From positions 1 through 64,000 of the forward strand of contig JANQGX010000055.1 in the NCBI GenBank assembly GCA_028282885.1: a DNA stretch of 64,000 bases, read 5' to 3'. The translations under genes were made by a program, and so were the position numbers. This document shows, one piece after another, positions 33,952 through 41,781 of this stretch. Origin of the DNA: SAR324 cluster bacterium (lineage in GTDB: Bacteria > SAR324 > XYD2-FULL-50-16). The stretch's first letter is position 1. Each line of letters starts with the position of its first letter. The notes beneath the pieces were generated by a model. It was not told where the DNA came from. It searched no databases and was given only the letters and a program-made list of their open reading frames with translations.

Positions 33952-35887
33952 ATGCCACCTCCTTCCTGCTGATTGCGCCCACAGGACATATTGCGGAACA
34001 GACACCACATCCTGCACAAATGGCTTCATCTATCCTTGAAATACCGCTTTCCTCATGCCAGACCAGTCCGGGGCAGCGGAAGATTCTGGTGCACAATCGG
34101 TTGCAGCCGCAGCTCTCGCCTTTGCACCTGGATTCATCAACTGACATCTCGAAGTTCTTTTTCGCTTTTTTTTCAGGACTCAAGGCACAGATCTGTTCCA
34201 GAATCAATACCTTTACCCCCTCCTTGATCTCGAGAAGCTCAAAAAGGAGCTGCTGGGTTTTCTCAAAATCAAAGGGATTACATTTTTTGACCACAGCTCC
34301 CATGGAAATGCAAATGGATTCGATATCCAGCTTAACGGCATCTCCTCCGCTGGCATCCACCTCTAGACCCGGATGAGACTGAAAACCGGTCATGGCGGTT
34401 CCACTGTTGTCAAGAACCACCAGGGTTATATCCGATTTATGATGAACGGCATTTACAAGAGCTGGAATAACCGAATGAAAGAAGGTTGAATCGCCACAGA
34501 CAGTAACAACCGACTGATTCATCCCAAACTGGGTAAGCTTTCCAAAACCACTCGCAACCCCGGTGCCTGATCCCATTGAGTGAAGCGTCTTCAGCGTACT
34601 GAAGCCGGTGGGAAGGGTTGCCATGGTATAACATCCGATATCCCCGCAAACGAATCCCCGGTTGTTATCCAGCTTAAGAACATTGTTTATACTCCAGAAC
34701 GATGCCCTGTGCGGGCATCCCGGGCAGAATGTCAAATCCCTGACCGGTGCCGCAAAAAAGGATTTTTGCATGGCATTGGTGGCGTACTCCTCCGACATCG
34801 CCTGATATTCAATACCCAGCAGTTTGGCCAGCGGAGCAATTACCAGATCGGGATTCATCTCATCGACTGAAGGGATGGATCCGTCCCGTTTACCGTAAAA
34901 AATTTTCCGACCGATCTTCGGTTCCAGCTCCTGCGCCAGGATTTTTAGATTTTCCTCCATAAATGGTATCACTTCTTCAACAACCAGAATGGAATCACAT
35001 TTTTGAAGCCGGTTTTCAATAAGTTTTTCGGGCAGGGGCCAGGTTGTGCCCAGTTTGAGAATACCTACCCGCTCCTCCGCCTTTAAGATATTTATCGCTT
35101 CCCTGCTGTATAAGTTGCAGGCAGAACTGGTTACGATCAGTACTTCAGGTTTTTCCGGGCCGGTATAAGTGTTGAAGGGGCTTGATTCAAAAGCGGCGGT
35201 GGCCTTTTTCAGCTTTTCCTGTTGCTGACTGTGCCTGAACGCCACAGGTGCGCTGGTTATAATCCCTTCATTGGGGTCCAGTGGAAAACCTTCATGCCTG
35301 AACTCCGCTTTTACATCCGTTACAGGCAGATCTCCCAAGGTCACATTGCCACTGGCATGGGAAAGTCGAGTCACGCTGCGCATCATGATAACACATTGGA
35401 GCTCTTCTGATAGCTCCAGGGCCCACTTCGTCATATCCTTGGCCTCCTGAAAATCGCCCGGTTCCACGAGGGGGATCTCCAACAGCCGTGCAAAATGCCT
35501 GGTGTCTCCTTCATTGATACTGGAAAGAGCCCCGGGATCATCACAGGGAATCACCAGCATGCCCCCTCTTGTTCCCGACCCCGCCAGGTGCAACAGGAAG
35601 TCGGACGCCACGTTGATGCCATTCTGTTTTACAACACAGATGGATCTCAGCCTGGCGAATGATGCCGCAGCAGCCACTTCCATGGCAATTTTTTCATTGG
35701 TGGACCACTCCACATAAAGATTGCCGGCTTCTGCAACTTTGGCCAGGTTTTCGACTATTTCCGATGAAGGCGTCCCGGGATATCCGGCCGCCACTTTAAC
35801 ACCTGCCTCCAGGGCACCCCTGGCAATAGCCTCGTTCCCCATTAACAGGCGTCTGGAACCTTTCTTACCGCTTATCAGTCCACTCAT
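33944..35887 (-). CDS. iorA: Indolepyruvate:ferredoxin oxidoreductase, alpha subunit
   Basis: A 647-residue subunit containing pyrimidine-binding, TPP-binding and ferredoxin domains in the usual order. The N-terminal GNEAIARGALEAGVKVAAGY with PGTPSSEI matches the family. TPP/cluster motifs are TFCPGCPHRASFW and VTVCGDSTFFHSVIP with VLDNSGTAMTGFQ. The C-terminal ferredoxin has CKGESCGCNRLC and CAGCGVCSAICPVGAI, though the first cluster motif is irregular. ATG 35887 overlaps the stop of the FrhB-like gene (ATGA). The cytoplasmic product serves anaerobic degradation of aromatic amino acids or, in reverse, their synthesis from aryl acids. Confidence 0.93.
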   Translation of the reverse strand: MSGLISGKKGSRRLLMGNEAIARGALEAGVKVAAGYPGTPSSEIVENLAKVAEAGNLYVEWSTNEKIAMEVAAAASFARLRSICVVKQNGINVASDFLLHLAGSGTRGGMLVIPCDDPGALSSINEGDTRHFARLLEIPLVEPGDFQEAKDMTKWALELSEELQCVIMMRSVTRLSHASGNVTLGDLPVTDVKAEFRHEGFPLDPNEGIITSAPVAFRHSQQQEKLKKATAAFESSPFNTYTGPEKPEVLIVTSSACNLYSREAINILKAEERVGILKLGTTWPLPEKLIENRLQKCDSILVVEEVIPFMEENLKILAQELEPKIGRKIFYGKRDGSIPSVDEMNPDLVIAPLAKLLGIEYQAMSEEYATNAMQKSFFAAPVRDLTFCPGCPHRASFWSINNVLKLDNNRGFVCGDIGCYTMATLPTGFSTLKTLHSMGSGTGVASGFGKLTQFGMNQSVVTVCGDSTFFHSVIPALVNAVHHKSDITLVVLDNSGTAMTGFQSHPGLEVDASGGDAVKLDIESICISMGAVVKKCNPFDFEKTQQLLFELLEIKEGVKVLILEQICALSPEKKAKKNFEMSVDESRCKGESCGCNRLCTRIFRCPGLVWHEESGISRIDEAICAGCGVCSAICPVGAISRKEVAYE

Positions 35888-36927
35888 TTTTTCTCCTTTG
35901 TTAAGAATTCCTCTGCCTTTTTTCTCTTGTTATCGGCCCCCAGGGTCAGATGTTCCAGCCTCGATCGAGGAAACTCATCTCGAACAAGATAATCGTCAGC
36001 AATGGCCTCTTCCACCCATTGCTCTCCTTTTTCACTTCTGATGATCAGGGTATTCCAGCCGGGCTTTCCCTCATAAGCGCCCACGGAAACGTCGGCCCAT
36101 TCTGCAGTCATATCCGGACAACAGGCACATCCCCTGGGAATCATTTTACGGATCTCCTTGAGTGGAAACTCCCGCTCTTCATTTTCCGTTTTTATTTTGA
36201 ATGTTTCTGCCGGTGGTGGCGGCACATCCATGGAGACAATCTTTTCCCCTCCCGTTTCCCCGGCTAAAAAAGCCGAAAATTTCCTGGTGTCCAGTGACCA
36301 GGTACAAAACAGGCCTAAAGAAAGACCAATGGAGTTTTCCTGTTCAGCCTTCCCCAGGGGATTCGCCTTTATTGTGGCCAATGCCTTTACCTGGCAAGCG
36401 GTTCCGGCAACACCGAGGTTTTTTCGTCCATCCCTGATTGCTTTATGAACTGCTGCCAGTGTTGGCGTTGCCATATACTTGGTTGTCGCACAACTCGCGA
36501 CATCACAGGCGTTTTCAATGAGCATGGGTTCCGGAAGGTCATCGTTTTGACCGGTCAGCACTGCTGCATCAATCAATCCGCTGTCCAATGCATGAGTAAA
36601 AAGGGCAGAAACCGTTCCACCGTTCTGAAATCGATTACTCTTTATTTTGGATCCCGCTTTCGCTGCAATGATGGAACGGTACTGACCCAGTGCTTCGCCT
36701 TTGTCCATCGTACCGAACATCGTACGTGACAGAAGGTCGCGATCGGTTTCAGTCTGTGGGCAATAAGCGTAACACTGGCATGGCGTCATATCGCAATCAA
36801 ATACCAGGGCGATCTTTCCTTTATATGATTTATGATATGGACAGATTTCCACACATGCCCCACAGGAAACGCATAGACCTTTATCACGTACCTGCTCCAT
36901 TAATTCCTTCGTGCCCAGTATCTCCAT
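35884..36927 (-). CDS. FrhB-like coenzyme F420 hydrogenase/dehydrogenase beta-subunit family protein
   Basis: A 347-residue FrhB_FdhB-type protein. The N-terminal ferredoxin motif is GLCVSCGACVEICPYHKSY, with extra cysteines in CDMTPCQCYAYCP. NRFQNGGTVSALFTHAL and GVAGTACQVKAL are the flavin/substrate part, and GLFCTWSLDTRKF plus PRGCACCPDMTAEWADVSVG complete the C-terminal domain. ATG 36927 is preferred because AAGGAG lies 5-6 bases upstream. Such proteins move electrons between ferredoxin and other carriers. Placed directly upstream of iorA with coupled translation, it probably re-oxidises ferredoxin reduced by IorAB, but the partner is unknown. Confidence 0.85.
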   Translation of the reverse strand: MEILGTKELMEQVRDKGLCVSCGACVEICPYHKSYKGKIALVFDCDMTPCQCYAYCPQTETDRDLLSRTMFGTMDKGEALGQYRSIIAAKAGSKIKSNRFQNGGTVSALFTHALDSGLIDAAVLTGQNDDLPEPMLIENACDVASCATTKYMATPTLAAVHKAIRDGRKNLGVAGTACQVKALATIKANPLGKAEQENSIGLSLGLFCTWSLDTRKFSAFLAGETGGEKIVSMDVPPPPAETFKIKTENEEREFPLKEIRKMIPRGCACCPDMTAEWADVSVGAYEGKPGWNTLIIRSEKGEQWVEEAIADDYLVRDEFPRSRLEHLTLGADNKRKKAEEFLTKEKK

Positions 36928-37262
36928 TGTTTCTCCTTGGTTCCGGATTATGCTCCTGTGGTCAAAATCTAACACCCTGAAATCAGCCGTATCTACTTGA
37001 CCGACAATTCAAGTGACCGTCGATTTTTTGACCACGCCAGTTAACTTAACAGCGTAGCTGATAAATGACCTGTCTTTCCCCCGAAAAAACAGGGGATTTT
37101 CGTTCAAACGCCGAGTGCTTATGCCGTTGCCGATCACGCTGATTTACATCGAATTTCTCGTGTAAGAAGCATCTGAACAATGCCATCCTCCCGGTATTAC
37201 CTGTCTCAATGTCTTGTACAGATTCGGTTCGGAAAGATCATTATTTGATGCCACGCATTTAT
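36928..37262. other. Intergenic region before the FrhB-Ior operon
   Basis: No gene is supported in these 335 bases. Two structures stand out: ACTTGA (36995-37000) with TCAAGT (37009-37014), an inverted repeat near the expected promoter, and CCCC/GGGG arms around 37080-37096 that may form a hairpin downstream of the transporter gene. No confident promoter boxes were chosen. Confidence 0.35.
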
Positions 37263-38540
37263 TCAAATAACTTTCAATACCCTTACCAGGATAAGCAGGA
37301 TCAGACCGAGTATCCCCAGTATAAATCCCAGTATCGCCAATACTTTGTTGGCATTTGAGGGTTGATACGCCTTGCTGATGAGACGGTTGACACAGTAGAT
37401 GTTCAATCCGAATATGAGTGGAATATTAATCAACCCAACAGAAACAGCCAGTAAAACAATAATCATTGGCCGTTTGACAATTGTGGTCATTAATAGCCCA
37501 CTAGTCGTAACCAAGAGGAGGTAGCCAATAGTCAGACGGTTTGACAACGATTTCTCCACCTTGAAAACCTGCCGGGTAAGGTTACCGAAAAGAGTTTTGA
37601 TTCCGTCCATGGCAGCGAGATAGCCCCCCCAAAAGGCTGCAAAAAGGGTGATGATAAAAACGGGGAACATCCACGGTCCCAATGTGTCGGTGAAAATCCT
37701 GGAAAGCCTGAGGGAGACTTCCACGCCTTCAGGCACAATACCAAGCGGTCTGAGTACTGTGGCACCGATAGAAAGGAAGATTACAGCGACCAGGCAGGAG
37801 ATGACAAAACCCAATCTGACATCAAACAATGAATTTTTTAACATTTTACCGATGTCTGATTGAGAAATTGATTTCGATTCGTTTTCGAGCCACTCCGATC
37901 TCTTTTTTACCGCCCATCCCGACAGGAAAATAGAGACGGCAGGGTCTGTCGGCGCCCTCAATATAGCGACAATCACAATCATTACGCCTGCTGTTGCGGG
38001 AATTGTTGGTACCAAACCGGCAAAAAACTCAGTCGGTTCCGGGGGAGATACCAGGAATACAAGGATGGCTGTCAGCACAATAATCAGCACCATCAATTTC
38101 GAAATACGCTCAATCATCTTGTACCTGCCCCCCAAAATGATCGACAGGGTAATGATGAAGAGAATGACGCACCAGGATTCATAACCAATCATTGGTAAAG
38201 CCGCATATAACACGGAGCCGCTCAAGCCAAGCAGGGAAGACATTATTAGAGGCGGTGTGACGAACATGAACAATATCAGAACAACAGAAAGAAAGCGGCC
38301 GATTTTCACCCTGGCGTATCCATCGATCAGTGTTTCACCTGTAACAACCGCATAGCGTTGAGCATATTCAAAATTAGGGTAGTATAACACATGGACCATG
38401 ATCACTACCCACAGCAGGGAGTAGCCATATAAGGCCCCTGTATATGCCAAAAGCGCCAGATGGGTCTCACCGATACAAAGCGAGGCAAAAACAATCCCGG
38501 GCCCGATCACCCGGAAGATTTGTCTGATCCTGTTGCTCAT
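37263..38540 (-). CDS. Nramp-related membrane transporter
   Basis: A 425-residue integral membrane protein with about eleven helices. The start FRVIGPGIVFASLCIGETHL and the region PTDPAVSIFLSGWAVKKR resemble the Nramp/LeuT-fold transporters, but the metal-binding DPGN of the first helix is absent (CIGETH occupies the place), so divalent metal transport is doubtful. Distant Nramp-like proteins of this kind occur in anaerobes with unknown substrates. The gene is 3 bases after the upstream hypothetical gene, so the two and the ferredoxin-like gene form an operon. Confidence 0.7.
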   Translation of the reverse strand: MSNRIRQIFRVIGPGIVFASLCIGETHLALLAYTGALYGYSLLWVVIMVHVLYYPNFEYAQRYAVVTGETLIDGYARVKIGRFLSVVLILFMFVTPPLIMSSLLGLSGSVLYAALPMIGYESWCVILFIITLSIILGGRYKMIERISKLMVLIIVLTAILVFLVSPPEPTEFFAGLVPTIPATAGVMIVIVAILRAPTDPAVSIFLSGWAVKKRSEWLENESKSISQSDIGKMLKNSLFDVRLGFVISCLVAVIFLSIGATVLRPLGIVPEGVEVSLRLSRIFTDTLGPWMFPVFIITLFAAFWGGYLAAMDGIKTLFGNLTRQVFKVEKSLSNRLTIGYLLLVTTSGLLMTTIVKRPMIIVLLAVSVGLINIPLIFGLNIYCVNRLISKAYQPSNANKVLAILGFILGILGLILLILVRVLKVI

Positions 38541-38543
38541 TCA

Positions 38544-39155
38544 TTACCCTCCGGCCATGTGCTCAATGATTCGTTTTGTTCTGGTATGATTTACGATGCC
38601 GCAAACACAGGGCTTTGCGAGCAGTACAGCTCCATCATCACTGGTAAGATCTCCCTTCTTCACCTGCCGTATTATCTTTCGAACCAACGCCGGGGCAACA
38701 AGCGCATGACCACACTGGGTTGTTATGCTAAGGGTGTCGTCATCCGGCAATTTCTCAGTTTGTCCGAACACTCCCAGGGATATATTGAAGGTGTGCTCTG
38801 TCAGGTTTTGGCGATGGCATATCTCACGCACGTTTGCGAATAATGAAGATAAAACGACCGATATTCCCAGGTTATTCTCCCTTATTTCAGACAGGAGCTT
38901 AACCACTGTCTCTTTATCATTAAAGACAGCAGTTATGATTCCAAAGCTCGGCGATAATTCCCTGATATCTTCATCTTTGATCCCAAGCGGTCTCCCGATA
39001 ATATTATCCGGAGAATAGGAAAGGACAATATCAGTCATTTTTTTGATGGCTTCAGCTTTTTCGGCTTTTTGCTTGAAATGAACCATGCATAGTACAACAA
39101 TCTCGTTATTGTCCGAGTCGTGGCTGATTCCTGTTCGATTCTGTGAATGTGTCAA
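38544..39155 (-). CDS. Conserved hypothetical cysteine-containing protein
   Basis: A 203-residue cytoplasmic protein not recognised as a known family. The C-terminal part is distinctive: TTQCGHALVAPALVRKIIRQ, then AKPCVCGIVNHTRTKRII, with three cysteines and a histidine that could bind metal or a cluster. The N-terminal 120 residues look like an alpha/beta domain. The start is a TTG at 39155 with AGGAG 7 bases upstream. It lies between a ferredoxin-type gene and the Nramp-like transporter, with gaps of only 21 and 3 bases, so all three should act together. Confidence 0.65.
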   Translation of the reverse strand: MTHSQNRTGISHDSDNNEIVVLCMVHFKQKAEKAEAIKKMTDIVLSYSPDNIIGRPLGIKDEDIRELSPSFGIITAVFNDKETVVKLLSEIRENNLGISVVLSSLFANVREICHRQNLTEHTFNISLGVFGQTEKLPDDDTLSITTQCGHALVAPALVRKIIRQVKKGDLTSDDGAVLLAKPCVCGIVNHTRTKRIIEHMAGG

Positions 39156-39176
39156 TTTGGGTCTCCTGGTAAGAAA

Positions 39177-39887
39177 TTAGATATTTGCCAATCCGAGATT
39201 GACCTTGCCATTCGGGTAAAATGCAATTCGGTTACGTTCCAGTTCCTCGAAAACCGAAACCCTGCCATTCTTGTCACAGCGCGCAATAAGACTGACAGTG
39301 ACGACAGTCTCAATTTGATTATTAAAAAACGGAATCAACTCTGAGATAAAAGACAGCAATTCCGACCTTTTGACAGTAAATTCAGCAATCGCACTCAGTA
39401 CTTTTTCATTCAGCACTTCAGGTCGGAGTTTCCCCGTTGAATGATCGATAATAAGAGGATAGACCGGATTATCCTCGGCGAAGTCCACTCCCATTGAGGT
39501 GGCTTTTTGAACCACTTTCTCCAGCTCATATAAACGAGTACCCACACCTGGCCTGCCCAACTCGACAGAAAACCCGATTTGGTCTTCGGTGTATGAATGA
39601 GTAACATCATTTGTTTTCATCTCCTCTGTTCCCCTTCCACAAACATCGATACTTTCATGGGTCATGGCCGGATCAGAAAAATGAGCTCGAACAATACGGG
39701 GATAAGGGATCTCATCCAATTGCTTGATGGCACTATTCGGGCATATATTGTATCTGAAGCAGGTACCGCATTCCACACACTCATCTTGTACTATCACCAC
39801 CTCTTTTTTCCGAGCCCTGATTGCACCTACGGGACACAGCGGGCGACAATCCATGCATCTCTCGCATAACGTTGAATCTATAAACAT
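39177..39887 (-). CDS. 4Fe-4S ferredoxin-domain protein with unknown C-terminal domain
   Basis: A 236-residue protein. Residues 1-55 carry two ferredoxin clusters: LCERCMDCRPLCPVGAI and DECVECGTCFRYNICPNSAI. The remaining 180 residues (VELGRPGVGTRLYELEKVVQ, FAEDNPVYPLIIDHSTGKL) are soluble and of unknown type. GAGGAT precedes the ATG. It is the first gene of the three-gene operon with the cysteine-containing protein and the Nramp-like transporter, behind a strong promoter and a long leader at 39888-40202. Electron delivery to a partner enzyme or control of the transporter are both possible. Confidence 0.75.
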   Translation of the reverse strand: MFIDSTLCERCMDCRPLCPVGAIRARKKEVVIVQDECVECGTCFRYNICPNSAIKQLDEIPYPRIVRAHFSDPAMTHESIDVCGRGTEEMKTNDVTHSYTEDQIGFSVELGRPGVGTRLYELEKVVQKATSMGVDFAEDNPVYPLIIDHSTGKLRPEVLNEKVLSAIAEFTVKRSELLSFISELIPFFNNQIETVVTVSLIARCDKNGRVSVFEELERNRIAFYPNGKVNLGLANI

Positions 39888-40173
39888 TTTATCCTCAAAG
39901 AGTTAGCCATTTGCATCATTAAAACTCGATGAAATGCCTGTTTGTAAGCTGAAGTGTATCGACTGTTATTCCAAATAACGCCGGCGTTCGGAAAAGACCA
40001 CACGGACTCAATCGTTTTTAATACCGGTAATGTTACGTCTGTTGAAAACCTGATTGGCCGACCTTATTCAATCCGGTGTTTTACCATCCCAACCACCTGA
40101 GATCACCGTTTCAATCTCCCCAAAAGATTTCGACCTTCCTGATCTGTCCGATCTTCTTGGAAATGTCGTTGGA
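39888..40173 (-). other. Long leader of the ferredoxin/transporter operon
   Basis: About 280 bases separate the predicted start site from the ferredoxin gene, which is long for an untranslated leader. It contains adjacent palindromes: GTTATT-CCA-AATAAC at 39965-39979 and AACGCCGGCGTT at 39977-39988, sharing bases so that only one can form at a time. No known riboswitch was recognised. Confidence 0.35.
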
Positions 40174-40202
40174 ATATTATAATGTAATTACCAATTTGTC
40201 AA
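40174..40202 (-). promoter_or_regulatory. Sigma-70-type promoter of the ferredoxin/transporter operon
   Basis: Minus strand: TTGACA at 40202-40197, a 17-base spacer and TAATAT at 40179-40174; an alternative TATAAT at 40181-40176 gives a 15-base spacer. It is the best promoter match facing the operon. Confidence 0.6.
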
Positions 40203-40854
40203 ATCCCACCATTTAACATCAGAAATTAATATATCAAAATCCTGAATCGATTGATTTTATAGTGCTTATTGACCAGTATTCCTGCACGGCAGTAAGCAAG
40301 CCGACAAAGAGATGAAAAATATGGAGAGGTAAAATACCTGCGATTTGTCCATTGCTTGCAATGATATCCAAACGGTTGATTTGCCCGTTAGACCGATCAT
40401 GGCTGAACCTACGATATTGCCGAAGTCAGCTCAGTCTAGACAGCACAGTATGGGTCATCACCAAACAACAAAAGCATTTCCGAAGCTGTCATTTCTTTAC
40501 AAACCCCACAAATGAACTGATTCGTAAAAGAGACCAATTGAGCGAAGACAAGGCCGATTTAATTTTTGAAAAAGATACGTTTAAATTAATTACTACTGCT
40601 TTTTGTTCCTTTTCAATTTTAGTCGGAACAACCGGCGATTTACATCGATGATGCAGTAATACAACAGCATAACCTCCCATCCTTTAGTATATCACATGAA
40701 TATCGACAGGCTGCTATTATCATTAATGGGTATTCAATTAAGCCGGATGTTTTTTCAATTCGAAAAAACACTATTTTGTATTAACATAATAACCAATTTT
40801 ATCTAGACTCATTGAAAGAAAGTGTCTCGGAAATCAAGAGGGGTAGTCCTTTGA
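40203..40854. other. Gene-poor stretch with a 9-base inverted repeat
   Basis: No gene is supported. Isolated stretches on both strands look weakly coding (for example AMIGLTGKSTVWISLQAMDK on the minus strand near 40340-40400) but are broken by stops, as in decayed genes. TGTTTTTTC (40748-40756) and GAAAAAACA (40762-40770) form a perfect 9-base inverted repeat with a 5-base centre, about 240 bases before the UTRA regulator. Confidence 0.35.
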
Positions 40855-41013
40855 TTTAAATTCAAAGAAGATACACTACATGGTATCGACGCCTCTTTTG
40901 ATGTCAACTATAGCCACTCAAAACGAGACGTCGATCCTGTTCCGATTCCCGGGATCAACCTGCCTGGCGAGACGGTTGTGCCAAAAACACTCGAAGTGGA
41001 AGACGAAAGATGA
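40855..41013 (+). pseudogene. Possible C-terminal gene fragment before the UTRA regulator
   Basis: A 52-codon open frame begins right after a TGA and reads KEDTLHGIDASFDVNYSHSK, then VDPVPIPGINLPGETVVPKT, ending LEVEDER with a TGA that overlaps the ATG of the next gene (ATGA). It has protein-like composition but no start codon and no recognised family. The simplest reading is the end of a truncated gene formerly co-transcribed with the regulator. Confidence 0.35.
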
Positions 41014-41735
41014 AATTAGAAAAAGATGTGTTACCGAAATACTACCGACTTGAACAGATTTTGCGAAAACACATAACCACCGGTAAATTAGCGAATGATC
41101 GACCTATGCCGAATGAAAGGGAGCTTTGTGAGCTTCACGGTGTAAGTCGAACCACGGTTCGTAACGCCCTGGCAGCTTTGGAAGCGGATGGATTAATTTA
41201 CAGGGAACAGGGAAGAGGAACCTTCGTTAAATATAACCCCGACAAATGGTGTTTTGAATTGAGGGGTTCGGTGGAGGATTTATTCAACCTTGGGACGAAT
41301 ATTTTTTTAGCACTAACCGAGAGAAAAACCATTGAGCCGGAAGAGTGGCTTGTGAATGATCTTAAACTTCCGGAGAAACAACCGGTTTTGTATTACGAGG
41401 GGATCAGAAAACTGTATGATGATATAGATGTGTTTTTCCAGGCATACCTGTCGGAAGATATTGGCAATCTTGTCCGGATTGAGGATGTCAAAGGATCCCT
41501 GTTTATACAAACAGTCGAAGAGAAAACGGGAGAATCCGTCAAATCAGCCGTTCAGATAACGTCCGCTGTCACAGCGGAAGCTTGGCTGGCAGAAAAAATC
41601 AATTGTAGTATCGGGGATCCGATTTTACTTCAGAAGAGGATTTACTATTCAAAAAGAAATCGTGTGTTACAGGTATCCCTCAACCATTTTCCCGGGCTGG
41701 TTTATCAAAGTGTCGCCCAGCTAACTCGAGATTAA
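41010..41735 (+). CDS. GntR-family regulator with UTRA sensor (HutC subfamily)
   Basis: A 241-residue regulator. Residues 8-75 are the GntR winged helix (YYRLEQILRKHITTGKLAND, NERELCELHGVSRTTVRNAL, GLIYREQGRGTFV). The rest is a UTRA ligand-binding domain (PVLYYEGIRKLYDDIDVFFQ, then GDPILLQKRIYYSKRNRVLQ). Members usually repress a nearby catabolic operon until a small ligand binds. It converges with the chemoreceptor gene and its own target is not evident; the inverted repeat at 40748-40770 is a candidate site. Confidence 0.88.
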   Translation: MKLEKDVLPKYYRLEQILRKHITTGKLANDRPMPNERELCELHGVSRTTVRNALAALEADGLIYREQGRGTFVKYNPDKWCFELRGSVEDLFNLGTNIFLALTERKTIEPEEWLVNDLKLPEKQPVLYYEGIRKLYDDIDVFFQAYLSEDIGNLVRIEDVKGSLFIQTVEEKTGESVKSAVQITSAVTAEAWLAEKINCSIGDPILLQKRIYYSKRNRVLQVSLNHFPGLVYQSVAQLTRD

Positions 41736-41781
41736 TCCGAGATAACTAGCCAGCAGGACAGTGAAACGATCAATTCGGCGC

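Noticed and set aside
37068..37100. CCCC/GGGG hairpin as a terminator of the Nramp-like operon
   Set aside because: The T run lies in the loop rather than after the stem, so a standard intrinsic terminator is not supported.
40352..40651. 99-codon plus-strand frame in the 39888-41009 gap
   Set aside because: No ribosome binding site, odd composition and no family; fragments on the opposite strand look at least as coding, so no gene was called.
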